Shown one piece after another: positions 40,521 through 47,538 of a stretch of 47,600 nt of DNA (positions are counted from its first letter, which is position 1; each line of letters opens with the position of its first letter). The position numbers and the translations under genes are program-made. Under the pieces are notes generated by a model, which saw only the letters and a list, made by a program, of their open reading frames with translations, did no database searches and was not told where the DNA came from. This stretch comes from a virus. The stretch spans positions 1 through 47,600 of the IMG/VR virus record IMGVR_UViG_3300031673_000092, one strand, 5' to 3'.

Positions 40521-41243
40521 ATGAGCGTCACGGCGGCAATCATTGACTCCCGAGAGCCCGAGTGGGTGCAAAAACTCGCCTTTGGGGGCGCCGTGACCGC
40601 CGCCTCGATGCTCGAGGCCGGGGACCTGTTGCTGACCTGTGATGACGGTACCCTCTTGGTCATTGAGCGCAAGACGCCCTCGGATCTGCTCAACTCGATC
40701 CGCGATGATCGGCTATGGACGCAACTCGCGGGCATCCGCGCAGTCAGCCGATGGTCATATCTGATAATCACTGGCGAGCTGTTGCGATCACAGAGCGGCC
40801 AAGTGGTCATCAATCGCGGTGAAACCGGTTGGGCCTGGACCGCAATCCAGGGCGCGTTGCTACAGGTGCAGGAGATGGGCGTGTTCGTGGCGTACTGCGC
40901 AGGAGATGATGACTATGAGGCTGCGGTCGTGCGGCTATCGGCGCGCAGTCACCGGCAGGAGATGCTAATACCCCCCGCGCGTGACCCCCGAGCCCTGAGC
41001 GATACTGAACGGATTCTGACGGCCCTGCCCGGGGTTGGTTTGGAGCGCGTGCAGGCGTTGACGGAGTATGCTGGCAGCGCGGCGTGGGCCATCCAGTATC
41101 TCACCGATCTAGAGATTAACGACAAAGTGCCCGGAATCGGCAACGGCGTCAAGGCGACGGTTCGCCGCAGCCTCGGGCTCAAAGAGAACCAAAGCATGGC
41201 CGTGATCGTGAGTGAGAGCGGCCACCTGGCAGAGAAAGAGTAG
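40521..41243 (+). CDS. XPF/ERCC4-type structure-specific nuclease
   Basis: 240 residues; ATG 40521 after AGGAGG. The nuclease domain (1-150) has the ERCC4 motifs: DSRE at 9-12, then ERKTPSDL with E49-R50-K51. A helix-hairpin-helix pair follows (ILTALPGVGLERVQALTEYA, VPGIGNGVKATVRRSLG, about 160-225). This is the XPF/Mus81 family layout, which cuts branched DNA. Placed before RecT and Cas4-like genes, it probably trims recombination intermediates or blocks. Confidence 0.88.
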   Translation: MSVTAAIIDSREPEWVQKLAFGGAVTAASMLEAGDLLLTCDDGTLLVIERKTPSDLLNSIRDDRLWTQLAGIRAVSRWSYLIITGELLRSQSGQVVINRGETGWAWTAIQGALLQVQEMGVFVAYCAGDDDYEAAVVRLSARSHRQEMLIPPARDPRALSDTERILTALPGVGLERVQALTEYAGSAAWAIQYLTDLEINDKVPGIGNGVKATVRRSLGLKENQSMAVIVSESGHLAEKE

Positions 41244-41250
41244 GTAGGAA

Positions 41251-42078
41251 ATGGGAACACAGGAGGATCGAGCACTGACGGTTGTGAATCGCCCGCAACT
41301 CACACTCTCCATTTGGGAGATGATCGAGCGCATTGCGCCCGCGATGTACCTGGCGCGACTGTTTGGCGTCAGCAGTAAAGAGCAAGCCATGGCGGTCATG
41401 CTCAAAGGGTTTGAGATGGGCATGGGGCTCGCCGCCAGCTTTGAGTACATTCACATTGTCGAGGGGAAGCCATCACTTTCGCCTCGGGGGGCATTGGCGA
41501 TGATCCATAGCTCCCCATTGAATGCCGGGATCAAGATCGAGAACCTGACGGATGGCAACGGCAAGCCGAGCGGTTGCCGAGTGTGGATGAAACGTGCCGA
41601 TACTGGGTTTGAGCACACCATCACTTGGACAATAGAGGATGCCGAGCGCGCCAATCTCATTACCAAAGCAGGCACAACGCGTGCAGATGGCACGGTGAGA
41701 GGCATTGGGAACTGGGAGAAATGGCCTGCCAATCTGTGCCGGTGGCGGGCAGTTGGTTTTTGCGCCGACGTGGTATTCCCTGAGGTGGGTGGCGGCATGA
41801 AGCGCGCGGATGAGTACGGCGCCGATCTGACACCCGATGGCGACGTGATCGAGGGCTCCTGGCGGGTTGCCCCTGAGCTGCAACTGCCGCCTACGAGTGG
41901 GGCGCCGGTGGTTGCCGAGACGCCCGTTGCGCCCCCGCAGGTCAAGGGCCCTACGCTCGATGACCTCATGCAGCAGTATAGCGCCGAGGCCATCATCGTG
42001 GCGAATGAGGGCAAAATCCCCGGTACGGATGCGGAGTTGGCCGCCGTGGCCGAGAAACTGGCGGTGCAAAATGGGTGA
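41251..42078 (+). CDS. recT: RecT-family single-strand annealing protein
   Basis: 275 residues. Family pattern: IWEMIERIAPAMYLARLFGV, SKEQAMAVMLKGFEMGMGL, AASFEYIHIVEGKPSLSPRGALAMIHSS, then CRVWMKRADTGFEHTITWTIEDAERANL and NLCRWRAVGFCADVVFPEVGGGMKRADEYG. RecT proteins anneal single strands made by a partner exonuclease, here probably the RecB-like nuclease at 42516. The C-terminal part is a Pro/Ala linker and a short helix. Confidence 0.9.
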   Translation: MGTQEDRALTVVNRPQLTLSIWEMIERIAPAMYLARLFGVSSKEQAMAVMLKGFEMGMGLAASFEYIHIVEGKPSLSPRGALAMIHSSPLNAGIKIENLTDGNGKPSGCRVWMKRADTGFEHTITWTIEDAERANLITKAGTTRADGTVRGIGNWEKWPANLCRWRAVGFCADVVFPEVGGGMKRADEYGADLTPDGDVIEGSWRVAPELQLPPTSGAPVVAETPVAPPQVKGPTLDDLMQQYSAEAIIVANEGKIPGTDAELAAVAEKLAVQNG

Positions 42079-42523
42079 GGATAAGGTGATCATCATCAGT
42101 AAGGCGAGCCCCATCGGCCCTGATCAGGGCATACCCGACACGTGCATTGAGATCATCGGCACGCTGCCTGACATGGCCGATCTGGAGAAGGCCGGATGGT
42201 ACTACGATCAGCAGGCACAGGAAATCGAGGAGGCGCTGTACAGATCATTACCGGGCGGCACGTATGACCGATTGGTCGGGCGCCTGCTGGCCCGTAAGGC
42301 CACCCACTTTCGTGTTCCGCATTTCAATAACGATGGAGAGAAGACGGCTACCGAACTAAGCCGGAATCTCATTATTGCCGCACCCGAATTGTTAGCCGCC
42401 TGTGAGGCGGCGATGGCCTTTCTGGAGGATATCTGGCAGGAAGGCGTCACCAATCCCTCCCTCGGGGATCAGTTGAAGGCCGCTATCGCCAAAGCGCGCG
42501 GTCAGGATGTGATCAATGGCTGA
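42071..42523 (+). CDS. hypothetical protein between RecT and nuclease genes
   Basis: 150 residues; ATG 42071 inside the RecT end. N-terminal strands (IIIISKASPIGPDQGI, CIEIIGTLPDMADLEKAGWYYD), helices, and an end APELLAACEAAMAFLEDIW...LKAAIAKARGQ common in phage accessory proteins. It overlaps the nuclease gene by 8 bases. Its role in recombination is only suggested by place. Confidence 0.6.
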   Translation: MGEDKVIIISKASPIGPDQGIPDTCIEIIGTLPDMADLEKAGWYYDQQAQEIEEALYRSLPGGTYDRLVGRLLARKATHFRVPHFNNDGEKTATELSRNLIIAAPELLAACEAAMAFLEDIWQEGVTNPSLGDQLKAAIAKARGQDVING

Positions 42524-43295
42524 CATCACCCACCTGTCGTACTCCAGCCTCAACCACTATTTGCTGTGTGGGCACTCATGGCGGCTCCACTACATCGAGA
42601 AAGTGCCCGTGCCCACGGCCCCGGCGCTGATCGTGGGCAGCGCGTTCCATGACATGGCGGAAAGTTACATCAAGAGTGGCGAAAGCCTGGAGGCGTTGTG
42701 GAAACAGGCTTTCGACAGGCAGCTTGAACGTAACCCCGAAATTGGGGGTGCCACGACCATCGACCCTGAGGCTTCGGCCTTGGCCATGTTTGAGGACGGC
42801 CTGCGGATGGTGCGCGCCCAGCCCGTCCAGGCGCTCTTGGCTGAGATCCGTGCGAACTTTGACCCCGAGCAGGGTGCCATCGAGAAGCGCGTTGAGTTGC
42901 GGGTGCCGGGGGTACCGATCCCCATCGTTGGCTACATCGACATTATCACCCGCGATGGGATACCTGGCGACTTCAAGACGTCCGCCAAGATGTGGTCGGA
43001 TGGCAAGGCCGACGGCGATCTGCAACCGCTGTTCTACCTCGCGGCGCTCAACCAGGAGGGGATTCATCCTGCAGAGGGCGCGTTCTGGTACTACATTTTT
43101 ACCAAGACCGCGCGGCCAGATGCCAAGATGCTCCCGGTCAAGCACAAGCCCACTGAGTTTTTCTGGTTGTTCGCGCTGATTGCCGCTGCCTGGCGCGGGA
43201 TCGAGGCGCAGGTTTATCCTATGAACCCTACGGGGTGGAAGTGCGACAAACGCTACTGCGACTATTTCCCCATGTGTCGAGGCAAGTACGCCTAA
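42516..43295 (+). CDS. RecB/Cas4-like PD-(D/E)XK exonuclease with Fe-S cysteines
   Basis: 259 residues. Helical start LSYSSLNHYLLCGHSWR with a first Cys (C18-type), GSAFHDMAESY (about 42-52), GYIDIITRD (Asp about 142), GDFKTS (Asp152, Lys154), then QPLFYLAAL (QxxxY motif), and C-terminal CDKRYCDYFPMC. One N-terminal and three C-terminal cysteines are those that bind the 4Fe-4S cluster in Cas4/AddB. This fits a RecT-partner exonuclease. It stands next to a RAMP-like gene, and Cas4-type proteins also serve in CRISPR systems, though here no spacers exist. Confidence 0.87.
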   Translation: MADITHLSYSSLNHYLLCGHSWRLHYIEKVPVPTAPALIVGSAFHDMAESYIKSGESLEALWKQAFDRQLERNPEIGGATTIDPEASALAMFEDGLRMVRAQPVQALLAEIRANFDPEQGAIEKRVELRVPGVPIPIVGYIDIITRDGIPGDFKTSAKMWSDGKADGDLQPLFYLAALNQEGIHPAEGAFWYYIFTKTARPDAKMLPVKHKPTEFFWLFALIAAAWRGIEAQVYPMNPTGWKCDKRYCDYFPMCRGKYA

Positions 43296-43321
43296 GGTAT
43301 GGCAACAACGAGGAGACTCGC

Positions 43322-43915
43322 ATGGACAAGTATCACGTTACCCTGACCTTCACAGAACCACTGCTGGGCACGGCGCCTCTCAACAAGGAATTGTACGGCG
43401 ACTACATCGCTACCAAGGCCCCCGAAGGCAGCGTTACCAGTGACGAGCTGGAGAGTGTCGAGGAATTGACAGAGAAAGGCACCACCGGCTTTCACCGCAT
43501 CGATGATGGCTCTCCGATCCTCTATGACTACATGCTCAAAGGATTCTTCAAAGACGCCTGCGGCATGTTGGCGCGGGCATCTGAGTCGAGCAGCTCTAAG
43601 GTGCGCGCTTACAGGAAGATCATTGATGGCCTGGTGTTCGTGACGCCGCGGCGAATCCCCATCAGTATGAATGGGGGCGCCATTGCCATCTTGGAACGTC
43701 CTCTACGTGCGCAGACCGCTCAAGGCGAGCGCGTCGCTCTGGCCCGTTCCGAGATGATCCCGGAGGGGGCAAGCATCGCGTTTAATCTGCTGATCCTCGG
43801 ACAGGTAACGGAAACCCTGCTGCGTGAGTGGCTGGAGTACGGCGCGCTCCGTGGTCTCGGTCAGTGGCGAAATGGGAGTTATGGCCGGTTCGCCTATGAG
43901 TTGAGCCGAGTATAG
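43322..43915 (+). CDS. RAMP-like (Cas7/Csm3-resembling) phage protein
   Basis: 197 residues; ATG 43322 behind AGGAG. It opens YHVTLTFTEPLLGTAP (strand, Gly turn). Residues about 65-80, PILYDYMLKGFFKDAC, resemble the RAMP PIPGSSLKGxLR segment, and 178-190, GLGQWRNGSYGRF, resemble the C-terminal Gly-rich GGxRSRGYGR loop of Csm3/Cmr4-type proteins. I recall homologues in unrelated phages but know no function. It closes the recombination operon and is followed at once by a GC-periodic tract. The RAMP link is inference from motif order. Confidence 0.7.
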   Translation: MDKYHVTLTFTEPLLGTAPLNKELYGDYIATKAPEGSVTSDELESVEELTEKGTTGFHRIDDGSPILYDYMLKGFFKDACGMLARASESSSSKVRAYRKIIDGLVFVTPRRIPISMNGGAIAILERPLRAQTAQGERVALARSEMIPEGASIAFNLLILGQVTETLLREWLEYGALRGLGQWRNGSYGRFAYELSRV

Positions 43916-44130
43916 CAAGGCAGGGCACTAGCACGTATGGCAAGGCTGCTGCACAGCCCCGCAAGGCAGGGCAGGGCAAAAGCAGCGCACAGAAGCGCGT
44001 TGCCGCGCGGGGTTGTGCCAAGCGCAGCACAGCAAGAGCGCGGCGAAGCCTGGTAGCGCGCGGCGCGGCAAGAGCAACGCACCGCCAAGCACAGCAAAAG
44101 CGAGGCCCAGCGACGCGAGGCGCGGAGCAG
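43916..44130 (+). repeat. five-base-periodic GC tract after the RAMP-like gene
   Basis: No gene is supported here. From the stop codon on, GC recurs about every five bases: GCAAG-GCAGG-GCACT, later GCAAG-GCAGG-GCAGG-GCAAA, then a degenerating run with AGCAC and GCGCG units to about 44130. The G-rich strand is the coding strand. Leftward open frames over it are Ala/Arg/Leu-rich artefacts of the periodicity. Confidence 0.75.
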
Positions 44131-44149
44131 ATGTACGAATAGGCCATTC

Positions 44150-44204
44150 CCGCCCGCGACGCGCTGCAACCGCGGATCGGGGCAGTCCCTGATTAGGCGG
44201 GCGG
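44150..44204 (+). ncRNA. GC-rich stem-loop after the periodic tract
   Basis: CCGCCCGC (44150-44157) pairs with GCGGGCGG (44197-44204), 8 bp, closing 39 nt with an internal CCGCGG. With the next hairpin it makes a structured 115-nt region. Confidence 0.45.
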
Positions 44205-44212
44205 TGACGGCG

Positions 44213-44265
44213 CCGAGAGCCGGTCGGTTTCTAATCTAAAAGATGCGGGGCTGGCCGGCTCTCGG
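44213..44265 (+). ncRNA. 11-bp perfect hairpin before gene at 44286
   Basis: CCGAGAGCCGG (44213-44223) is exactly complementary to CCGGCTCTCGG (44255-44265) around a 31-nt AT-richer loop. No T-run follows; ribosome site GAGGGAG is 8 nt beyond. It could be an RNA processing or translational control element. Confidence 0.6.
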
Positions 44266-44285
44266 TTCTCATAGAGGGAGACACC

Positions 44286-44525
44286 ATGCAAGGCCAACAG
44301 ATTAAAGTCGGCGACCTGATTTTCAAGACCGTTAGCATTAGTCGGCAGCGAGAGAAAGGCGTCCCCATGGCGTTGCGTGTGACCGGGGTGGAGGGCTTTG
44401 GGGAGGGCGCGACGGTAATCGGCGACGTCGAGCGACAAGGGGATTCACCATACCCCGCGGGCCTGCGGGGATTCATCGGCATTGCGATGATGTTCGATGG
44501 GCATGAGGGGGAGGGCCAAACATGA
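44286..44525 (+). CDS. small hypothetical protein
   Basis: 79 residues, ribosome site GAGGGAG. Beta-rich: MQGQQIKVGDLIFKTVSISR, then ALRVTGVEGFGEGATVIGDVE. No cysteines or membrane segments. ATGA overlap with the next gene. Function unknown. Confidence 0.6.
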   Translation: MQGQQIKVGDLIFKTVSISRQREKGVPMALRVTGVEGFGEGATVIGDVERQGDSPYPAGLRGFIGIAMMFDGHEGEGQT

Positions 44526-45124
44526 CACAGGAAGCGTCGCTCAAGGACGTTGCTCTGAGCCTCGCAAGGGCTCTAGGTGCGGACTGGTCCCTCGCGGAAT
44601 CAGGAGAACTGCAGGATCGTGCCCGGTGCTATCGCGCCATACTCCACCACGTGCATGGGGATCGCGCGCTATACCTGCAGGTCCACGACGACAAGGGAAG
44701 AATGCAAGTATTTGGGGTTGTCGTAAGGCCCGCCGATAGCCCAAGGCTGGAGGGCTCCACCAGCACGCCGACAATCACCCTCTCTATGAGCCGCCCGGCG
44801 GCAACCCTCGCGCGAGACATCACGCGGCGCGTCCTCGGAAACCTGCAACTGGCTGTGGAACAGTGTCGGCAGGAGACCGAGGAGAGGCAGAGGGGCGCCG
44901 CGCGCGTTGCCGCCCGTGTGGAGCAAATCCGGGCCATTCTGCCAGCTACGCAGGCCGGGGGCGACACCACGCACGGGACGACGCTCTATGCGCAGGGGCC
45001 GGACGGCACGCACCTGACGTTCTGCCTGTCGCCCTACTCGGATAGTGTGGAGATTTCCTCCAACTACTTGCCATTCGGTGCGGTTATCGCGCTGTGTGAG
45101 TGGTTACGTGATGGCGAATCGTGA
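44522..45124 (+). CDS. hypothetical phage protein
   Basis: 200 residues. N-terminal helix-strand part (EASLKDVALSLARALG, YLQVHDDKGRMQVFGVV), then ITLSMSRPAATLARDITRRVL, a motif (SxxRPAxxIAxDIxRR) seen in several phage early proteins, followed by a coiled coil QCRQETEERQRGAARVAARVEQ and a small C-terminal alpha-beta part ending ALCEWLRD. No function known. Confidence 0.6.
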   Translation: MTQEASLKDVALSLARALGADWSLAESGELQDRARCYRAILHHVHGDRALYLQVHDDKGRMQVFGVVVRPADSPRLEGSTSTPTITLSMSRPAATLARDITRRVLGNLQLAVEQCRQETEERQRGAARVAARVEQIRAILPATQAGGDTTHGTTLYAQGPDGTHLTFCLSPYSDSVEISSNYLPFGAVIALCEWLRDGES

Positions 45125-45179
45125 GGAGGGAAAACGGTGCCAGCCCTCGAGGAGGCTTCTCATGTGACCAACTAACCCC

Positions 45180-45198
45180 GGGCGCCCGGGTGGCGCCC
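45180..45198 (+). other. hairpin 1 in structured intergenic region
   Basis: GGGCGCC pairs with GGCGCCC (7 bp) around CGGGT. It lies in the 142-bp gene-free stretch 45125-45266. Confidence 0.5.
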
Positions 45199-45208
45199 AT
45201 CGTAACCA

Positions 45209-45238
45209 GGGGCCTCTCGGCTCCCCCTGGGAGGCCCC
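45209..45238 (+). terminator. hairpin 2 in structured intergenic region (possible attenuator)
   Basis: GGGGCCTC pairs with GAGGCCCC (8 bp) around 14 nt; CGATCTGTG follows, so there is no T-run. With hairpin 1 it makes a tandem structured leader of the gene at 45267. Confidence 0.45.
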
Positions 45239-45266
45239 GATCTGTGAATGGCAGCAAGGAGGCATC

Positions 45267-45476
45267 ATGCCCGACATCTTTCAGCGCATCAAGCAGTTAC
45301 TCGGCTACGAAGACCAAGTGCGGCGCTTCCCCAGTCGGGGCGGCATCCGTGCCACCATTGGCAAGCGGCGCCGATACAAGAGCGGCGCCAAATACCGCGG
45401 CAAGCGGCTGAACAAAGCGCGTGAGTGCGCCCGGCGGCGGAAGCAGAGCGAGTCGGGCATGATCAAGGTAGGGTAA
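45267..45476 (+). CDS. small basic protein
   Basis: 69 residues after AAGGAGGC. Very basic C-terminal part (GKRRRYKSGAKYRGKRLNKA, RECARRRKQSES) suits nucleic-acid or ribosome binding. It is close to the next start (2 bases after the stop). No family recognised. Confidence 0.65.
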   Translation: MPDIFQRIKQLLGYEDQVRRFPSRGGIRATIGKRRRYKSGAKYRGKRLNKARECARRRKQSESGMIKVG

Positions 45477-45477
45477 C

Positions 45478-45813
45478 ATGAGCGATGTCGAGCAGCTTGG
45501 GCTATTTGACCATCCCCTCCAGCGGCGCGAGGAGGTGAAACGGGGCCAGGAGAGGCGCGACCAGCAGATGCGCGAGCACCACGAGCACGCCCACCGCTAC
45601 AGCCTGGAACGCGCCTGCCCGGCCTATGGCTTGGTGATCTGCCCCGAGTGCGATGGCGACGAGAGGCGGAGCTGCTGGAAGTCGCGGCCATGCCCCCATT
45701 GCGCCGGCCACTGGTGGCTGTGGGCGGATGGGCGGCAACTGACGCATGGGCAGTTCTGGCACGTGTTGCAGTTGGAAGAGCCCGATGTGGTCTGGGATCG
45801 TGCCCTGCTATGA
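45478..45813 (+). CDS. hypothetical protein with zinc-finger motif
   Basis: 111 residues. Opening VEQLGLFDHPLQRREEVKRG and a His-rich helix, then ICPECDGDERRSCWKSRPCPHCAGHWW: CPEC and CPHC pairs make a zinc ribbon. It overlaps the next gene (ATGA). QLGLFD-type openings occur in DNA-processing proteins, but no function is proven. Confidence 0.65.
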   Translation: MSDVEQLGLFDHPLQRREEVKRGQERRDQQMREHHEHAHRYSLERACPAYGLVICPECDGDERRSCWKSRPCPHCAGHWWLWADGRQLTHGQFWHVLQLEEPDVVWDRALL

Positions 45814-46631
45814 GATCATCAATCACCATCGAAAACGGCACCCTGGTTTACCGCACGCCCTACAACCCTGGCCTCGTGGCGGCGCTTAAGGCCGCAGTGC
45901 CGGCCAGCGACCGCAAGTGGGATCCGGCGCGTAAAGTGTGGTTGGTTGCCCCCGCTCATGGCGCGGTCTTGGCCGCGATCGCGGAGCAGTATCTCGGCGT
46001 GGTGCTGACAGTGCCCAGTGGCGCCTCGACCGTCGCGCGCCCCGAGACGCGGGTGTTGGACGTGCGATACATTGGGGCCACGAAAAACCGTGGCGATGGC
46101 AGCCGGACGGCGTTTGGGTGGATTGGCGGGGAGTGGGGTGTGATCTTTCCTGAGGAAATACTCAAGGCGTGGTTCAACATCGAGACCCGTCCCGATGAGG
46201 AACCGACGCTGTACGGCGTCTTGGCCCTGAAACAGTCCGCTACCCCGCTGGAGATCAGGCAGGCGTACCGGCGGCTCTCCCTCCAGTGGCATCCTGATCG
46301 GTGCCACGAGTCGGACGCGCATGAGCAATTCATCAAGATCAAACATGCCCACGATATGTTGGCCGATCCCAATATGCGTGCGCGCTACAATGCGGGACTC
46401 GCGCTGACCGCGACAATGAGCGTCGGTCAAGGCAACCGTTCACTCTATGCCCCAAACGGCTACCGCTCGCCGCTGCGGTGTGGTCTGATCATGGCCACTG
46501 GCGTTGAGACGTTGGGGCGTTTCATTGTCGGTGAGATTCACGTCTGGTCAGATATCACTGACGCACTTGGGCATATTCTCGTAACCTCGTGGACCATGGG
46601 CGCGGATGCGCCCGAGGAAAACTGGAGCTGA
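45810..46631 (+). CDS. HARP-like domain fused to DnaJ (J) domain
   Basis: 273 residues; ATG 45810 overlaps the previous stop. Residues about 1-65 (LVYRTPYNPGLVAALKAAVP, DRKWDPARKVWLV) match the HARP repeat of SMARCAL1-type annealing helicases. Residues about 135-198 are a J domain with HPD at about 160-162 (TLYGVLALKQSATPLEIRQA, WHPDRCHESDAHEQFIKIKH). A C-terminal beta part follows. It may recruit host DnaK to forked or single-strand DNA; that is inference. Confidence 0.8.
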   Translation: MRSSITIENGTLVYRTPYNPGLVAALKAAVPASDRKWDPARKVWLVAPAHGAVLAAIAEQYLGVVLTVPSGASTVARPETRVLDVRYIGATKNRGDGSRTAFGWIGGEWGVIFPEEILKAWFNIETRPDEEPTLYGVLALKQSATPLEIRQAYRRLSLQWHPDRCHESDAHEQFIKIKHAHDMLADPNMRARYNAGLALTATMSVGQGNRSLYAPNGYRSPLRCGLIMATGVETLGRFIVGEIHVWSDITDALGHILVTSWTMGADAPEENWS

Positions 46632-46633
46632 CA

Positions 46634-47299
46634 ATGACCGAACATATCACCTTCCTCAATGACATCGAGGCCCATGCCGCCAACGAGGGGCGGTTGCGCC
46701 TGATCGTCAGGCCGGTGAGGCCGCAGCCACCAGAGGACTTTGAGGGACCGTACCAGGACAGCAACGGTGTTTGGATCATCTGCGATAATCGCCCGCCTGA
46801 CATTCTGAATACCTATAAGCTGCATGGTTCCCTCGGCGTGCCCGGCGACGTGCTGCTGGGCAAGGAGGCGTTCTCGTTCCTCTGGCCCGAGAACTGCGAT
46901 GATGGGCGCATCTATGACGAGGAACACCGGGAGTTGGGCCGCCCGATACGTGATGACGAATGCGCCGTCGAGTACCGTGCCAACACAAGAAACACCCGTC
47001 CTGGCGATTGGCCCGATGACGAGCCTGACGGCCCGCGTTGGCGTCCCGCCTCTCGTATGCCCCGCTGGGCCGTCCGCTGGCGGCGCGTGGTTGAGAGGCA
47101 TGGCATCATGCGAATATGGGAGATTAGCGAGGAAGAGGCACTCTCCACGGGGGTTAGACCACGTAACGGCTTGTCATGGCAGCAGGTGGGATTCACGCCC
47201 AGTGAGGCATTCAGAAACTACTGGGACTGCCGCTGGCCGAAGTACCCGTTTGCGGCCAACCCGTGGGCCTGGTTCGCGTGGGTGCGCAAGGAGGAGTGA
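46634..47299 (+). CDS. conserved phage protein with PUA/ASCH-like pattern
   Basis: 221 residues; ATG 46634 (an upstream GTG is in-frame but lies inside the previous gene). VPGDVLLGKEAFSFLWPENC, CAVEYRAN, RWRPASRMPRWAVRWRRVVERHGIMRIWEISEEEALSTGV and an NPWAWFAWV end are the stock pattern of a frequent phage family with ASCH-like fold, probably RNA or nucleotide binding. It overlaps the final gene by one base. Confidence 0.75.
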   Translation: MTEHITFLNDIEAHAANEGRLRLIVRPVRPQPPEDFEGPYQDSNGVWIICDNRPPDILNTYKLHGSLGVPGDVLLGKEAFSFLWPENCDDGRIYDEEHRELGRPIRDDECAVEYRANTRNTRPGDWPDDEPDGPRWRPASRMPRWAVRWRRVVERHGIMRIWEISEEEALSTGVRPRNGLSWQQVGFTPSEAFRNYWDCRWPKYPFAANPWAWFAWVRKEE

Positions 47300-47538
47300 T
47301 GGTTATCTGGCATCCCGTTAACGAGACGCGATTCGTGAAGGATGGCGATTGGTGCTTTGCGAATATCGTCGGCGGGCAGAATGATTATGAGGAATGGGTG
47401 TCTTGCATCATGATCGCTCAAGTATTCTTCACCATTGATGGCCCAGACTGGACAGACCCATCCACTGGTTATCCGTTCAAGGGCGTAACTCATTATATGC
47501 TTGTTGAGTACCCCAAGCCGCCGGAGAAGGGGGAGTGA
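47299..47538 (+). CDS. hypothetical protein crossing the circle junction
   Basis: 79 residues; ATG 47299 overlaps the previous stop. Aromatic-rich (WHPVNETRFVKDGDWCFANI, EEWVSCIMIAQVFFTIDGPDW). No membrane segment or signal. The same 3' end is at 3-80 in this window, with Gln for Pro at one codon. Function unknown. Confidence 0.7.
   Translation: MVIWHPVNETRFVKDGDWCFANIVGGQNDYEEWVSCIMIAQVFFTIDGPDWTDPSTGYPFKGVTHYMLVEYPKPPEKGE

Noticed and set aside
43916-44130. CRISPR array
   Set aside because: The units are about 5 bases with drift and no unique spacers; it does not fit any CRISPR repeat-spacer structure.
43782-44169. Leftward open frames of 91 and 121 codons across the periodic tract
   Set aside because: Composition is almost only Ala, Arg, Leu, Cys and Pro, produced by the GC periodicity; no ribosome site, and they overlap the RAMP-like gene end.
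45121-45411. 96-codon Ser/Pro/Arg-rich frame over the hairpin leader
   Set aside because: It runs out of frame through the basic-protein gene and the hairpins, and has no ribosome site.
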